From Halocynthiibacter sp049608145 (lineage in GTDB: Bacteria; Pseudomonadota; Alphaproteobacteria; Rhodobacterales; Rhodobacteraceae): a stretch of 64,000 nt of DNA. Both the position numbers and the translations under genes were made by a program. Below, one piece after another: positions 43,446 to 52,173 of the stretch. How positions within the stretch are numbered: position 1 is the stretch's first letter; the number at the start of each line of letters is the position of its first letter. The DNA lies in contig NZ_JBMYXF010000009.1 of assembly GCF_049608145.1 (NCBI RefSeq), positions 19,000-82,999 of the forward strand, given 5' to 3'. The notes under the pieces were generated by a model. It ran no database searches and was not told where the DNA came from. It saw only the letters and a program-made list of their open reading frames with translations.

Positions 43446-44482
43446 AGTTTCTCGATCTTGCAAAAGTTTACATCCGCTCTGGTGGCGGTGGTGGGGGCTG
43501 TGTCAGCTTCCGTAAAGAGAAATACATCGAATACGGTGGTCCGAACGGTGGTGACGGTGGCAAGGGCGGATCGGTCTATGCAGAAGGCGTCGAAGGCCTG
43601 AACACATTGATCGATTTCCGTTATCAGCAGCACTTTTTCGCCAAAAACGGCATTCCTGGCATGGGGGCACAGCGTACAGGTGCGGATGGTGAAAACATCA
43701 TTCTGAAGGTGCCTGTGGGGACAGAAATTCTGGATGAAGATCAGGAAACCATGATCGCGGATATTTCCGAGGTTGGTCAACGCGTTCTGCTGGCCAAAGG
43801 TGGCAATGGCGGTTTCGGTAACCTGCACTTTAAATCGTCCACAAACCAAGCCCCGCGTCGTGCCAATCCTGGTCAGGAAGGTGTTGAACGTACGCTTTGG
43901 TTGCGCCTGAAATTGATCGCCGATGCGGGGCTGCTGGGCATGCCGAATGCCGGTAAATCAACTTTCCTAGCGGCCAGTTCAAACGCACGTCCGAAAATCG
44001 CGGATTATCCGTTTACGACGTTGCATCCGAATCTGGGTGTTGTTGGTGTTGATAACGCGGAATTTGTTGTTGCTGACATTCCTGGTCTGATCGCTGGTGC
44101 GTCCGAAGGGCGTGGCATTGGTGATCGTTTCCTAGGGCATGTGGAACGTTGCTCCATGTTGTTACATTTGGTTGATGGCACCGCAGAAGATGTGGTCGAA
44201 GATTACGAAACCATCATTGGCGAGTTGGAAGCATACGGCGGGCATTTGGCGGATAAACCCCGTGTGACCGCGCTGAACAAGGTTGATGCGTTGGATGAAG
44301 ACGAACGTGCGGAAAAACTGGCAGCGCTGGAAAAAGCCAGTGGTGGCAAAGTGATGCAGATGTCCGGTGTCAGCCAGGAAGGTCTGCAAGACGTTTTGCG
44401 TGCCGTACGCGCTGAAATCGAAGATGATCGTCTGCGCATTAAGCAGGCCGAAGAAGGGGAACCTGAGGCATGGCGTCCTTAA
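43442..44482 (+). CDS. obg: GTPase Obg/CgtA
   Basis: Essential ribosome-associated GTPase. At 346 residues it has the Gly-rich Obg fold (KVYIRSGGGGGGCVSFRKEKY, about 1-158), the GTP-binding domain with GMPNAGKST, ADIPGLI and ALNKVDALD, and a short acidic C-terminal tail. Its ATG overlaps the stop of the GNAT gene, and its last bases overlap the start of proB by 13 bases. The obg-proB-proA order is a common alphaproteobacterial arrangement. Confidence 0.97.
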   Translation: MKFLDLAKVYIRSGGGGGGCVSFRKEKYIEYGGPNGGDGGKGGSVYAEGVEGLNTLIDFRYQQHFFAKNGIPGMGAQRTGADGENIILKVPVGTEILDEDQETMIADISEVGQRVLLAKGGNGGFGNLHFKSSTNQAPRRANPGQEGVERTLWLRLKLIADAGLLGMPNAGKSTFLAASSNARPKIADYPFTTLHPNLGVVGVDNAEFVVADIPGLIAGASEGRGIGDRFLGHVERCSMLLHLVDGTAEDVVEDYETIIGELEAYGGHLADKPRVTALNKVDALDEDERAEKLAALEKASGGKVMQMSGVSQEGLQDVLRAVRAEIEDDRLRIKQAEEGEPEAWRP

Positions 44483-45597
44483 GCGAACGCCTCGACGGCT
44501 TGCGCGGGGCGAAAACCCTTGTTCTGAAGATCGGATCTGCGCTGTTGGTTGATGCGTCCACCGGGCGGTTGAAAGCGGCCTGGTTGCACTGTCTTGCGGA
44601 AGACGTGGCAGACGCGCGCGCGCGCGGATCACAAGTGGTGTTGGTGTCATCCGGGTCCATCGCGCTTGGTCGGCAGGTGTTGGGTTATCCGAAAGGTCCG
44701 CTTGCACTGGAACAGGCCCAGGCGGCTGCAGCCGTTGGTCAGATCCGTCTTGCTCGCGCTTGGGAAGAAGCCTTGGCCGTACATGATATCACGACTGCGC
44801 AGGTGCTTGTGACGCTGGAAGACAGTGCAGATCGTCGTCGTTACTTGAATTCCCGTGCGACACTGGCGCAATTGCTCGCTGCAGGTGCGGTTCCGATCGT
44901 AAATGAAAATGACACCGTCGCCACGGATGAGATCCGTTTTGGCGACAATGACCGTCTGGCGGCCCAGGTCGCAGTGACGGTTGGTGCGGATCATCTCGTG
45001 CTTTTGTCTGATGTGGATGGGCTGTATTCCGACAATCCGCAGATTAACAGTGACGCGAAACACTTTGAAATTGTGTCAGAAATCACGCCTGAGATCGAGG
45101 CGGTCGCGGGCGAGGGCGTCTCTGGTCTGTCCAAAGGTGGCATGAAAACCAAAGTCATGGCGGCAAAAACTGCGATGCAAGCGGGCTGTGCGATGTTGAT
45201 CGCCCATGGCGGGGCTTTGCGCCCGGTTCAGGCTGTGTTTGACGGTGCGCGCGCCAGCTGGTTCGTCCCCAAAACCACGCCAAAGGCGGCGCGCAAGGCT
45301 TGGATTGCCTCCATGAAACCGCAGGGCGTGATTTCGATTGATCCCGGTGCGGCGACGGCATTGTCATCAGGCAAAAGCCTGCTGCCAGCCGGTGTGCGCG
45401 GGGCAGAAGGGACATTCCGGCGCGGTGATCCTGTTGAGATTAAAACAACCAACGGCCAGCAAATTGGCATGGGTCTGATTGGCTATTCCTTTGAAGAAAC
45501 ACAGAAAATCGCTGGCCACAAAAGCGGTGAAATTGCTGAAATACTGGGCTATGACGGGCGGGCGGCCTTGATCCACCGCGACGACATGGCCCTTTAA
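44470..45597 (+). CDS. proB: Glutamate 5-kinase
   Basis: First step of proline synthesis: ATP-dependent phosphorylation of glutamate. At 375 residues it has the amino-acid-kinase domain (VLKIGSALLVDAS, VSSGSIALGRQVL, NENDTVATDEIRFGDNDRLAAQVA) and a C-terminal PUA domain (about 275-370). Its start overlaps obg by 13 bases; a GAAGGGGAAC stretch inside obg provides a ribosome site. proA follows after 22 bases. Confidence 0.97.
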   Translation: MASLSERLDGLRGAKTLVLKIGSALLVDASTGRLKAAWLHCLAEDVADARARGSQVVLVSSGSIALGRQVLGYPKGPLALEQAQAAAAVGQIRLARAWEEALAVHDITTAQVLVTLEDSADRRRYLNSRATLAQLLAAGAVPIVNENDTVATDEIRFGDNDRLAAQVAVTVGADHLVLLSDVDGLYSDNPQINSDAKHFEIVSEITPEIEAVAGEGVSGLSKGGMKTKVMAAKTAMQAGCAMLIAHGGALRPVQAVFDGARASWFVPKTTPKAARKAWIASMKPQGVISIDPGAATALSSGKSLLPAGVRGAEGTFRRGDPVEIKTTNGQQIGMGLIGYSFEETQKIAGHKSGEIAEILGYDGRAALIHRDDMAL

Positions 45598-45619
45598 CAC
45601 AGACCAAGAAAGACACGCT

Positions 45620-46870
45620 ATGACCACTGAGAATATTCCTGCCCTGATGTCCGAAATCGGCCACCGCGCGAAAGCAGCAGCAACTGTTCTGGCCATGGCA
45701 AGCCCGGATGCAAAGGCGCGTGCGTTGAACGTGGCAGCGGACACGCTGGTTGCCCGTACAGATGAGCTGATTGCTGCCAATGCGAAAGATTTGGATTTCG
45801 GCCGTGAAAAAGGCCTGTCTGGCGCGATGATGGATCGGCTTATGCTGGACGCAGACCGGATTGCAGCCATGGCGGAAGGTCTGCGGGCGGTTGCGGCCCA
45901 AACAGATCCCGTGGGCGAGGTGATCGCAGAATGGACCCAGCCCAGTGGGCTGAATATTCAACGCGTGCGCACGCCCCTTGGTGTGATTGGCGTGATCTAT
46001 GAAAGCCGTCCGAATGTGACAGCCGACGCGGGTGCGCTGTGTTTGAAATCTGGCAATGCGGTGATACTGCGTGGGGGCTCTGAAAGCTTGCATTCAGCCA
46101 GCGCCATTCGGGATGCAATGGCCGAAGGTCTGTGTGTAGCTGGCCTGCCTGAAGATGCGATTCAACTGGTGCCAACCCGTGATCGGGCTGCCGTTTCCGA
46201 AATGTTAACCATGGTTGACACAATTGATGTGATTGTTCCGCGTGGGGGGAAAGGTCTTGTAGGGTTGGTCCAGCGCGAGGCCCGCGTGCCTGTATTTGCC
46301 CATTTGGAAGGTATTTGTCATATCTATGTGGATGCCTCAGCCGATCCGCAGAAAGCAATGGACGTGGTTCTGAACGCAAAGACCCGTCGCACTGGCATCT
46401 GTGGTGCGGCTGAATGCCTTTTGGTGCATCAAGATGTTGCCAAAACCCTTGGTCAGGCCATTGTGGATGCGCTGAAAGACAAAGGTGTTGAAGTGCGCGC
46501 CGAAGGATTGAATGGATCGGTTTCCGCCGATGCGAATGATTTTGGTAAAGAATATCTCGATATGATTATTGCCGCGAAAGTGGTTGATAGTGCTGAGGAC
46601 GCGATTGCGCACATCCGTCGTTTCGGTTCCGGTCATACAGAAAGCATTATTGCAGAAGATGATGCGGTGGCTACACAGTTTTTTACTGGTCTAGACAGTG
46701 CAATCTTGATGCAGAACACATCTACCCAGTTCGCTGATGGCGGTGAATTTGGAATGGGCGGTGAGATTGGCATTGCCACTGGTAAGATGCATGCACGTGG
46801 CCCGGTGGGGGCCGCGCAGCTGACCAGTTTTAAATACCTCGTACGCAGTGATGGGGCGGTTCGGCCTTAA
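45620..46870 (+). CDS. proA: Gamma-glutamyl phosphate reductase
   Basis: Second step of proline synthesis: reduces glutamyl-5-phosphate with NADPH. At 416 residues it has YESRPNVTADAGALCLKSGNAVILRGGSES, GGKGLVGLV and the catalytic-Cys segment RRTGICGAAECL. It lies directly after proB. Its stop overlaps the end of the convergent chpT gene by a few bases. Confidence 0.98.
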   Translation: MTTENIPALMSEIGHRAKAAATVLAMASPDAKARALNVAADTLVARTDELIAANAKDLDFGREKGLSGAMMDRLMLDADRIAAMAEGLRAVAAQTDPVGEVIAEWTQPSGLNIQRVRTPLGVIGVIYESRPNVTADAGALCLKSGNAVILRGGSESLHSASAIRDAMAEGLCVAGLPEDAIQLVPTRDRAAVSEMLTMVDTIDVIVPRGGKGLVGLVQREARVPVFAHLEGICHIYVDASADPQKAMDVVLNAKTRRTGICGAAECLLVHQDVAKTLGQAIVDALKDKGVEVRAEGLNGSVSADANDFGKEYLDMIIAAKVVDSAEDAIAHIRRFGSGHTESIIAEDDAVATQFFTGLDSAILMQNTSTQFADGGEFGMGGEIGIATGKMHARGPVGAAQLTSFKYLVRSDGAVRP

Positions 46871-47478
46871 AATTGCAGGACCACGCCAACCTGTTCGCTG
46901 ACTTCTAGGGTCAGTGAACGCCCGGCCTGTGTTGCGGCTTGGGGGGCTAGTGCGAATTGGACTTCGGATGGTTTCAGATCATAATCTACTGCCGGGTTTG
47001 AGAGCAGTTCCCACAGTTCGGGGTTGATTTTCATTTTCTCGGCACGTCCCACGATTTTCCATCCGCTGGTTTCTTCTGAAATTGTAATTGTGCCGCCAAA
47101 GGGCATCGCAGTTTCAAGGCATTGCAACAGAAGAAATGCCAGTTTTGCATCTGAACGATCCGGATCCGCGCCGATTTGCCAGTCAAATTTCACACGAGAT
47201 GTGATCGAATAATCGCGCAGAATACTAAGAATTTCTCTGTGGGCCACGCCTTGTCCACGATTGGCAACGCCAAACGCCAGGCGGAAAAAACGGATGCGCG
47301 CATTTGCATTTGCTACGCTGTCAGAGATCAGGGCCATTTCAGGCGCGCCGGAATTCTGAACAGGCAATGACATTTCAAGCAGTTCCATACCATTTCCAAT
47401 TGCGCCGATTGGGCTGATCAGGTCATGGCAAATGCGCGAACCGATCAGATCGGCAAGAGATGTATCTGACTGGGACAT
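46867..47478 (-). CDS. chpT: Histidine phosphotransferase ChpT
   Basis: Dimeric phosphotransfer protein that passes phosphate from CckA to CtrA and CpdR in alphaproteobacteria. About 203 residues: the phosphorylated His is in GSRICHDLISPIGAIGNGMELLEM (His18). The rest is a degenerate ATPase-like domain (KLAFLLLQCLETAMPFGGTITIS). It lacks a full ATP site, as is usual for ChpT. The ATG at 47478 has a weak ribosome site; the frame is open upstream, but that part is hydrophobic and not family-like. Confidence 0.88.
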   Translation of the reverse strand: MSQSDTSLADLIGSRICHDLISPIGAIGNGMELLEMSLPVQNSGAPEMALISDSVANANARIRFFRLAFGVANRGQGVAHREILSILRDYSITSRVKFDWQIGADPDRSDAKLAFLLLQCLETAMPFGGTITISEETSGWKIVGRAEKMKINPELWELLSNPAVDYDLKPSEVQFALAPQAATQAGRSLTLEVSEQVGVVLQF

Positions 47479-47582
47479 ATGCTCGTCTTTCTTAGAATTC
47501 CTTAAAGGGCTGAAAAGTATAAAGGTTGTGAAAACCGCTATCAGCATCTTAATGAATTTCAGGCGTGGGAGTAAATTATTGG

Positions 47583-47597
47583 TTAATATTTCCTTAT
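47583..47597. promoter_or_regulatory. CtrA-like half-sites between chpT and olsB
   Basis: TTAA-N7-TTAT (47583-47597) differs by one base from TTAA-N7-TTAA. It lies in the 272-base divergent gap between chpT and olsB, which otherwise shows AT-rich sequence without a clear promoter. A CtrA role at chpT would form a feedback loop. This is inference from a short degenerate motif. Confidence 0.25.
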
Positions 47598-47750
47598 TAT
47601 TTTGTATCGCCCATGTATCTGTTAGATTTTACTGGCGTTTTCGAATTGAACAACTGGGCTTCGGTGGTATTTCCGTTTGAGGTAGCTGTTGATTAATACG
47701 TTCTGTCATCTTAAAACCAGATAGCTTGCACACAGGATAATACGGTTTAT

Positions 47751-48527
47751 ATGGCTGAAGATAATTCGAGATTTGAATGTCGGCTTGCCCGGTGTGATGC
47801 GGAACTGACCGCTGCGCAACGTCTGCGCTATCGGGTGTTTGTGAAAGAACTGGGCGGCGATGGTACGCTTGTTGATCATGAACAGGGTCTGGAACGCGAT
47901 CGGTTCGATCCGTATTTTGATCACCTTCTTTTGCTGGATCACGACAGGGATGCGCATCCAGATGGACCTGTTGTAGGTGTTTATCGCTTGATGCAGGAAC
48001 AGGGCGCTGTGTCTGCTGGATCGTTCTATTCTGAAGACGAATATGACCTGACGACGTTGAGAAATTCAGGTCGGAAGTTGTTGGAACTTGGGCGCAGCTG
48101 TCTGCACGAAGATTACCGCGGTGGCATGGCGATGTATTATCTCTGGAACGGGTTGGCGGATTACGTGCGTTCCAATGAGATTGAGGTTCTGTTCGGTGTG
48201 GCAAGCTTTCACGGCACAGAAATTGATCCCCTGAAGAATGCGCTATCTTTGTTGCATCACAATCACTTGGCCCCCGAAGACCTGCGTGTTTGTGCCCAGC
48301 CTGACGCGTTTCAATCGATGAACCTGAAAGCAAAGGATGCCATCGACCGGAAAGCGGCGATGTTGGCCATTCCCGCCTTGATCAAAGCTTATCTGCGTCT
48401 AGGTGGTTTTGTCGGGGAAGGGGCTTTTGTGGATCATGCGTTTAATACAACGGATGTGTGTCTTTTGATGGATACCAAACGTATGAATGAACGCAAAACC
48501 GGCCTGTATGATCGTAAATCTGCATGA
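47751..48527 (+). CDS. olsB: L-ornithine N-alpha-acyltransferase OlsB (GNAT-type)
   Basis: Transfers a 3-hydroxyacyl chain from acyl carrier protein to the alpha-amino group of ornithine, the first step of ornithine lipid synthesis. At 258 residues it has RLRYRVFVKELGGD, DHLLLLDHD, VVGVYRLMQ and ELGRSCLHEDYRGGMAMYYLWNGLADYV, typical of OlsB. Its stop overlaps the olsA start (ATGA), giving the standard olsB-olsA pair. Confidence 0.92.
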   Translation: MAEDNSRFECRLARCDAELTAAQRLRYRVFVKELGGDGTLVDHEQGLERDRFDPYFDHLLLLDHDRDAHPDGPVVGVYRLMQEQGAVSAGSFYSEDEYDLTTLRNSGRKLLELGRSCLHEDYRGGMAMYYLWNGLADYVRSNEIEVLFGVASFHGTEIDPLKNALSLLHHNHLAPEDLRVCAQPDAFQSMNLKAKDAIDRKAAMLAIPALIKAYLRLGGFVGEGAFVDHAFNTTDVCLLMDTKRMNERKTGLYDRKSA

Positions 48528-49342
48528 CTGCGATGTGGCGGGGGAAACCGGATGCGGCCCCGGTGAGAATTACATTGCTCGGATGGGTTCGGGCCATTCT
48601 TCGACTTGTTCCAATTCTTGTGGTGTTATTGTTAGGCGTTCTGGCCACCCTTCTTTTACGCGGGCCAGAGCGACTGATATCAGGTCAGGCACGTCCGGTG
48701 ACATCCGGGATTACGCCGATTGTGTGCCGTCTGTTGCTTTGGATTATCGGCATACGTCTTACGCTGAAAGGAGAGGTTATGCAGCGTGGCGGTGCGGTGG
48801 TTGCGAACCATTCGTCATGGCTGGATATTCTGGTTCTGAATGCGCGCAAACGTATTTACTTTGTCTCTAAAGCTGAGGTGGCAAACTGGCCGGGCATTGG
48901 GTTTCTTGCACGGCTGACCGGGACGGTCTTTATCACGCGTCGCAGCCGGGATGCAGCAAAACAGAAAAACATCTTTCATGAACGTCTGTCTCTGGGGCAT
49001 CGTCTGTTGTTTTTTCCAGAAGGCACCTCAACCGATGGATTACGGGTTGTTCCTTTTAAATCAACGCTTTTTCAGGCGTTCTTTGCGCCGGAATTGCGCG
49101 ATGAGATGGCCCTTCAGCCCGTAACCGCAGTTTTCAAGGCACCCGTTGGGCAAGATGCTGATTTTTATGGCTGGTGGGGAGAAATGGATCTTGGACCACA
49201 TCTGTTAAAGGTTCTGGCGCACCCAAGGCGGGGGCAGGTTGATGTGATCTGCCATGCACCACTTTACGTACGTGATTTTTCCGATCGCAAAGCCTTGGCA
49301 AAAGCCTGTGAAGATGCCGTGAGCGCACCGTTTCAGGATTGA
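48524..49342 (+). CDS. olsA: Lyso-ornithine lipid acyltransferase OlsA (PlsC-like)
   Basis: Adds the second acyl chain in ornithine lipid synthesis. At 272 residues it has an N-terminal membrane segment (LVPILVVLLLGVLATLLL), the acyltransferase motif NHSSWLD (H-x4-D) and FPEGTSTDG. The family also includes general lysophosphatidate acyltransferases; coupling to olsB makes the ornithine-lipid role most likely. It is convergent with the HD-domain gene, whose stop follows directly. Confidence 0.9.
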   Translation: MTAMWRGKPDAAPVRITLLGWVRAILRLVPILVVLLLGVLATLLLRGPERLISGQARPVTSGITPIVCRLLLWIIGIRLTLKGEVMQRGGAVVANHSSWLDILVLNARKRIYFVSKAEVANWPGIGFLARLTGTVFITRRSRDAAKQKNIFHERLSLGHRLLFFPEGTSTDGLRVVPFKSTLFQAFFAPELRDEMALQPVTAVFKAPVGQDADFYGWWGEMDLGPHLLKVLAHPRRGQVDVICHAPLYVRDFSDRKALAKACEDAVSAPFQD

Positions 49343-50500
49343 TCAGCTTTGGACGTCGAACCAAGCTTTCGTTCGCTGACGGATGAAATTCCAGACATCT
49401 GGGGCGCCGCGGGCGACTTTATGCCCCACACGGCTGTCGATCTGATCCATGGTGACATTGTAATCTTTCCAAGACCCGCCACCCGCAGCCATATTCTGCA
49501 ACAAAGGCTGCACGCGATCAATTGATTTACCAAAGATCGCATCGGGGGTTTCTGCGGCTTCAAATTCGTCCCAAAGCGCGCGAAGATTCTGCGCCTGAGG
49601 CTCTGGCAAAAGCCCAAACAGACGGTCTGCCGCAGCTTGTTCTTTAGCCTCTTGTTCTGCGGGATCATAGTCGCCGTGAATGGGGGCATCGCCTGCGTCG
49701 ATCTCAACCAGATCGTGCAGCAATAACATCTGCGTAACCCGATGAATATCAACCCCTTGTCCGGCCTGATCCGCCAGAACAGGGGCATAGAGGGCGATGT
49801 GCCATGAATGTTCTCCTGAATTTTCCCGACGCGAATTATCTGAAATCGGTGTGGCGCGTAGAACCGTTTTTAACTGATCCGCCTCTAGCAAAAATGCAAG
49901 GCGTTTGCCCGTATCAGAAGATTTTTGCGTATCTGTCAGGGTATCCTGTGTCATCGCGTTAGCGTATCGCCAAAGATCTGGCCAGGCCTCCCGCAACCAA
50001 GAAGCCCGCCCAGTGGAAAGGGTTTCCTTGGCGATGTCGCGATGCCAGTTGATAGGGGCCTGTGGGGCAACAGTTTGAAAAACCGGCTGAATATGATCTA
50101 ACATTTTAGCGAAACGCGCTGTCGGTGTTTCCCGGGCTTCAAATTCTGCCCAAGTTTCACGGAAATACGTGCCAGTTTTTTCTGGTAGTAATCCGTAAAT
50201 TCGGTCGGCAGCACGCTGTTCGTTTGCGGCAACCTGTGCCCAGTCATGGGTTTCGTGAATCGGGTGATCACCTGCGTCTATTTCTACAATGTCATGCAGA
50301 AGAAGCATCAAAATCGCCTTGTTGATGTCCACCTCAGGGCCGGCATCCGGCGCAAGAACCAGCGCAAACAGGGCAAGATGCCAAGAATGTTCCGCCGAAT
50401 TTTCCTGGCGCGACAAATCGATTAGGCAGTTGGATCGAATGACGGACTTTAGCTTGTCCGCCTCATCAAGAAAAGCGAACTGGCGCGTCAGGTCTGTCAT
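49343..50500 (-). CDS. Tandem HD-domain protein (two YfbR/HDDC2-like phosphohydrolase domains)
   Basis: A 385-residue protein made of two similar HD domains. Copy 1 (about 1-190): H38 in SAEHSWHLALFAL, H69-D70 in MLLLHDIVEIDAGDHPIH, D135 in KMLDHIQPV. Copy 2 (about 200-385): H231 in SGEHSWHIALYAP, H262-D263 in MLLLHDLVEIDAGDAPIH, then KSIDRVQPLLQ. Each copy alone has the size of a YfbR/HDDC2 5'-nucleotidase, and all metal ligands look intact in both, so both may be active on nucleoside monophosphates. Start ATG at 50500 overlaps the next gene's stop by four bases. Confidence 0.9.
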   Translation of the reverse strand: MTDLTRQFAFLDEADKLKSVIRSNCLIDLSRQENSAEHSWHLALFALVLAPDAGPEVDINKAILMLLLHDIVEIDAGDHPIHETHDWAQVAANEQRAADRIYGLLPEKTGTYFRETWAEFEARETPTARFAKMLDHIQPVFQTVAPQAPINWHRDIAKETLSTGRASWLREAWPDLWRYANAMTQDTLTDTQKSSDTGKRLAFLLEADQLKTVLRATPISDNSRRENSGEHSWHIALYAPVLADQAGQGVDIHRVTQMLLLHDLVEIDAGDAPIHGDYDPAEQEAKEQAAADRLFGLLPEPQAQNLRALWDEFEAAETPDAIFGKSIDRVQPLLQNMAAGGGSWKDYNVTMDQIDSRVGHKVARGAPDVWNFIRQRTKAWFDVQS

Positions 50501-50859
50501 TCGTGCCCCGAAGGTTTTGCGGGTGGGCGACCGGTGATGGCTGCAATCGATGCTGCTTTGATTGCGGGATCAATGCGTGGGGCGGATCGCGCCACCTGTA
50601 CCACTTCGGGTTCTGCGGGAACATCTTCAGCAGCAGCTTTGGACAGGCCCGCTTCTTTTTCCTTTAGATTCAGGAAATCACGGGCTTTAATTCCAGCAAG
50701 GCGCACGCGAATTTCCGTCAAATAGGCTTCTTCAAGTGTCTGAGATGAGGCGCCAAGAACCTTGGCGACCTCATAATACAGCCGGTCTTCGCCTGTTGCA
50801 TCCATGATAGGCATGGTTTGCGCGGCAAGTTCAGCGGCGATCTCATCCAGTGTTGCCAT
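50497..50859 (-). CDS. Hypothetical protein between hydrolase and HD-domain genes
   Basis: A 120-residue acidic protein I do not recognise. It has a helical N-terminal half (MATLDEIAAELAAQTMPIMDATGEDRLYYEVAKVLGASSQTLEEAYLTEIRVRLAGI) and a Pro/Ala-rich C-terminal tail. Its ATG overlaps the alpha/beta hydrolase stop by one base and its stop overlaps the HD-domain start (ATGA), so the three genes form an operon. No function is proposed. Confidence 0.75.
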   Translation of the reverse strand: MATLDEIAAELAAQTMPIMDATGEDRLYYEVAKVLGASSQTLEEAYLTEIRVRLAGIKARDFLNLKEKEAGLSKAAAEDVPAEPEVVQVARSAPRIDPAIKAASIAAITGRPPAKPSGHE

Positions 50860-51512
50860 CAGCGCGTGGTCTCTGTCAGGCGTCGACGCACATATGTGTC
50901 AACAGACCCAAGCATCGTGTCCATGTGAGGTTCTTCAAAGAAGTGACCTGCGCCATCAACTTCCTGATGGGTGATTGTGATGCCTTTTTGTTCGTGTAAT
51001 TTGTTGACCAACGTATGCGTGTCGGCTGGCGGTGCAACACGGTCATTGGTGCCGTTGATGATCAGGCCAGAACTCGGGCAGGGCGCGAGGAAGCTGAAAT
51101 CATACATATTGGCGGGGGGGGATACGGAAATAAACCCAGTGATTTCCGGGCGACGCATCAACAGCTGCATCCCGATCCAAGCACCAAATGAGAAACCGGC
51201 AACCCAGCAATGTTTCGCATTGGTGTTCATAGACTGCAGATAATCCAGCGCGCTTGCTGCATCTGACAGTTCACCAACGCCCTGATCATATTCACCCTGG
51301 CTGCGGCCTACGCCACGGAAGTTAAACCGCAGAACGGTAAAGCCCATGTTGTAAAAGGCGTAATGCAGATTATAGACCACGCGGTTGTTCATCGTTCCGC
51401 CAAACTGCGGATGCGGATGCAAAACGATGGCAATCGGCGCGTCTTTTTTCTTTTGTGGGTGGTAACGGCCTTCGAGACGGCCCTCTGGGCCAGGAAAAAT
51501 CACTTCGGGCAT
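50859..51512 (-). CDS. Alpha/beta hydrolase family protein
   Basis: A 217-residue serine hydrolase-type protein: IVLHPHPQFGGTMNNRVV (oxyanion region), nucleophile elbow VAGFSFGAW, acid in INGTNDRVAPP and His in DGAGHFFEE. It resembles the short esterase group often placed opposite iscR in Rhodobacterales, from memory. The start is MPEVIFPGPEG. It leads the three-gene minus-strand operon; the 199 bases to iscR contain a palindrome at 51567-51581. Confidence 0.88.
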   Translation of the reverse strand: MPEVIFPGPEGRLEGRYHPQKKKDAPIAIVLHPHPQFGGTMNNRVVYNLHYAFYNMGFTVLRFNFRGVGRSQGEYDQGVGELSDAASALDYLQSMNTNAKHCWVAGFSFGAWIGMQLLMRRPEITGFISVSPPANMYDFSFLAPCPSSGLIINGTNDRVAPPADTHTLVNKLHEQKGITITHQEVDGAGHFFEEPHMDTMLGSVDTYVRRRLTETTR

Positions 51513-51566
51513 TCAATTCCTGCCTTGTTGGGCCCCGGGTATTGTTGACGAATTCCCTCGGGCATA

Positions 51567-51581
51567 TTAGAACTGTTCTAA
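51567..51581. promoter_or_regulatory. Perfect 7-1-7 inverted repeat upstream of iscR (ICE-box-like operator)
   Basis: TTAGAACTGTTCTAA is a perfect inverted repeat (TTAGAAC / GTTCTAA around one base), about 130 bases before the iscR ATG and about 55 bases before the divergent hydrolase start. From memory, its half-sites resemble the iron-control (Irr, ICE) box of alphaproteobacteria, which fits control of a suf operon. The identity of the regulator is inference. Confidence 0.55.
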
Positions 51582-51711
51582 ACCGGATGGTGACGCTTTG
51601 TCATATGGTGACGCGCAGTCATTACGGTATCTGGTCCAATGGAAATAGGGTGCAAGCGCGCGGGCGTCAATCTGTTTGACGTTTTTGGTTTAAAGTGATG
51701 CGGGAAAAGCA

Positions 51712-52173
51712 ATGAAACTGAGTACAAAAGGCCGATATGCAATGGTGGCGCTTGCGGATTTGGCGCTGCAACCCGTGGATAAGCTAACCACATTGGCTGA
51801 AATTTCTGAACGTCAGGGGATTTCGCTGCCATATCTGGAACAGCTGTTCGTGAAATTGCGCCGTGCTGAATTGGTGCAATCCGTGCGTGGGCCTGGCGGT
51901 GGATACCGTTTGGCGCGGTCTGCATCCGATATTCGTGTGGTCGATATCCTGGGCGCCGTGGATGAAACCGTTTCTGCGATGCACAAAGGGGCCGGGGCCT
52001 CGGGTGCGGTTTCAGGATCACGCGCACAATCGCTGACCAACCGTCTGTGGGAAGGCCTTTCTGCCCATGTTTACGTGTTCTTGCACCAAACCCGCCTGTC
52101 GGATGTTGTGAAGAATGACCTTGTGCCCTGTCCCGCGGTGCCCGGTCTGTTTGAGGTGGTGGATGATGCGTGA
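51712..52173 (+). CDS. iscR: Rrf2-family regulator IscR-like, lacking the usual cysteine cluster
   Basis: Transcription factor that leads the suf operon, 153 residues. The Rrf2 winged helix is clear: MKLSTKGRYAMVALADLAL, LAEISERQGISLPYLEQLFVKLRRAELVQSVRGPGGGYRLAR. The loop that holds three cysteines in E. coli IscR reads AMHKGAGASGAVSGSRAQ here, with none. The only Cys is in the C-terminal VPCPAVPG. I recall that Rhodobacter sphaeroides IscR also has a non-standard cluster, so this may be a group feature. It probably senses iron or Fe-S status. Overlaps the next gene. Confidence 0.9.
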   Translation: MKLSTKGRYAMVALADLALQPVDKLTTLAEISERQGISLPYLEQLFVKLRRAELVQSVRGPGGGYRLARSASDIRVVDILGAVDETVSAMHKGAGASGAVSGSRAQSLTNRLWEGLSAHVYVFLHQTRLSDVVKNDLVPCPAVPGLFEVVDDA

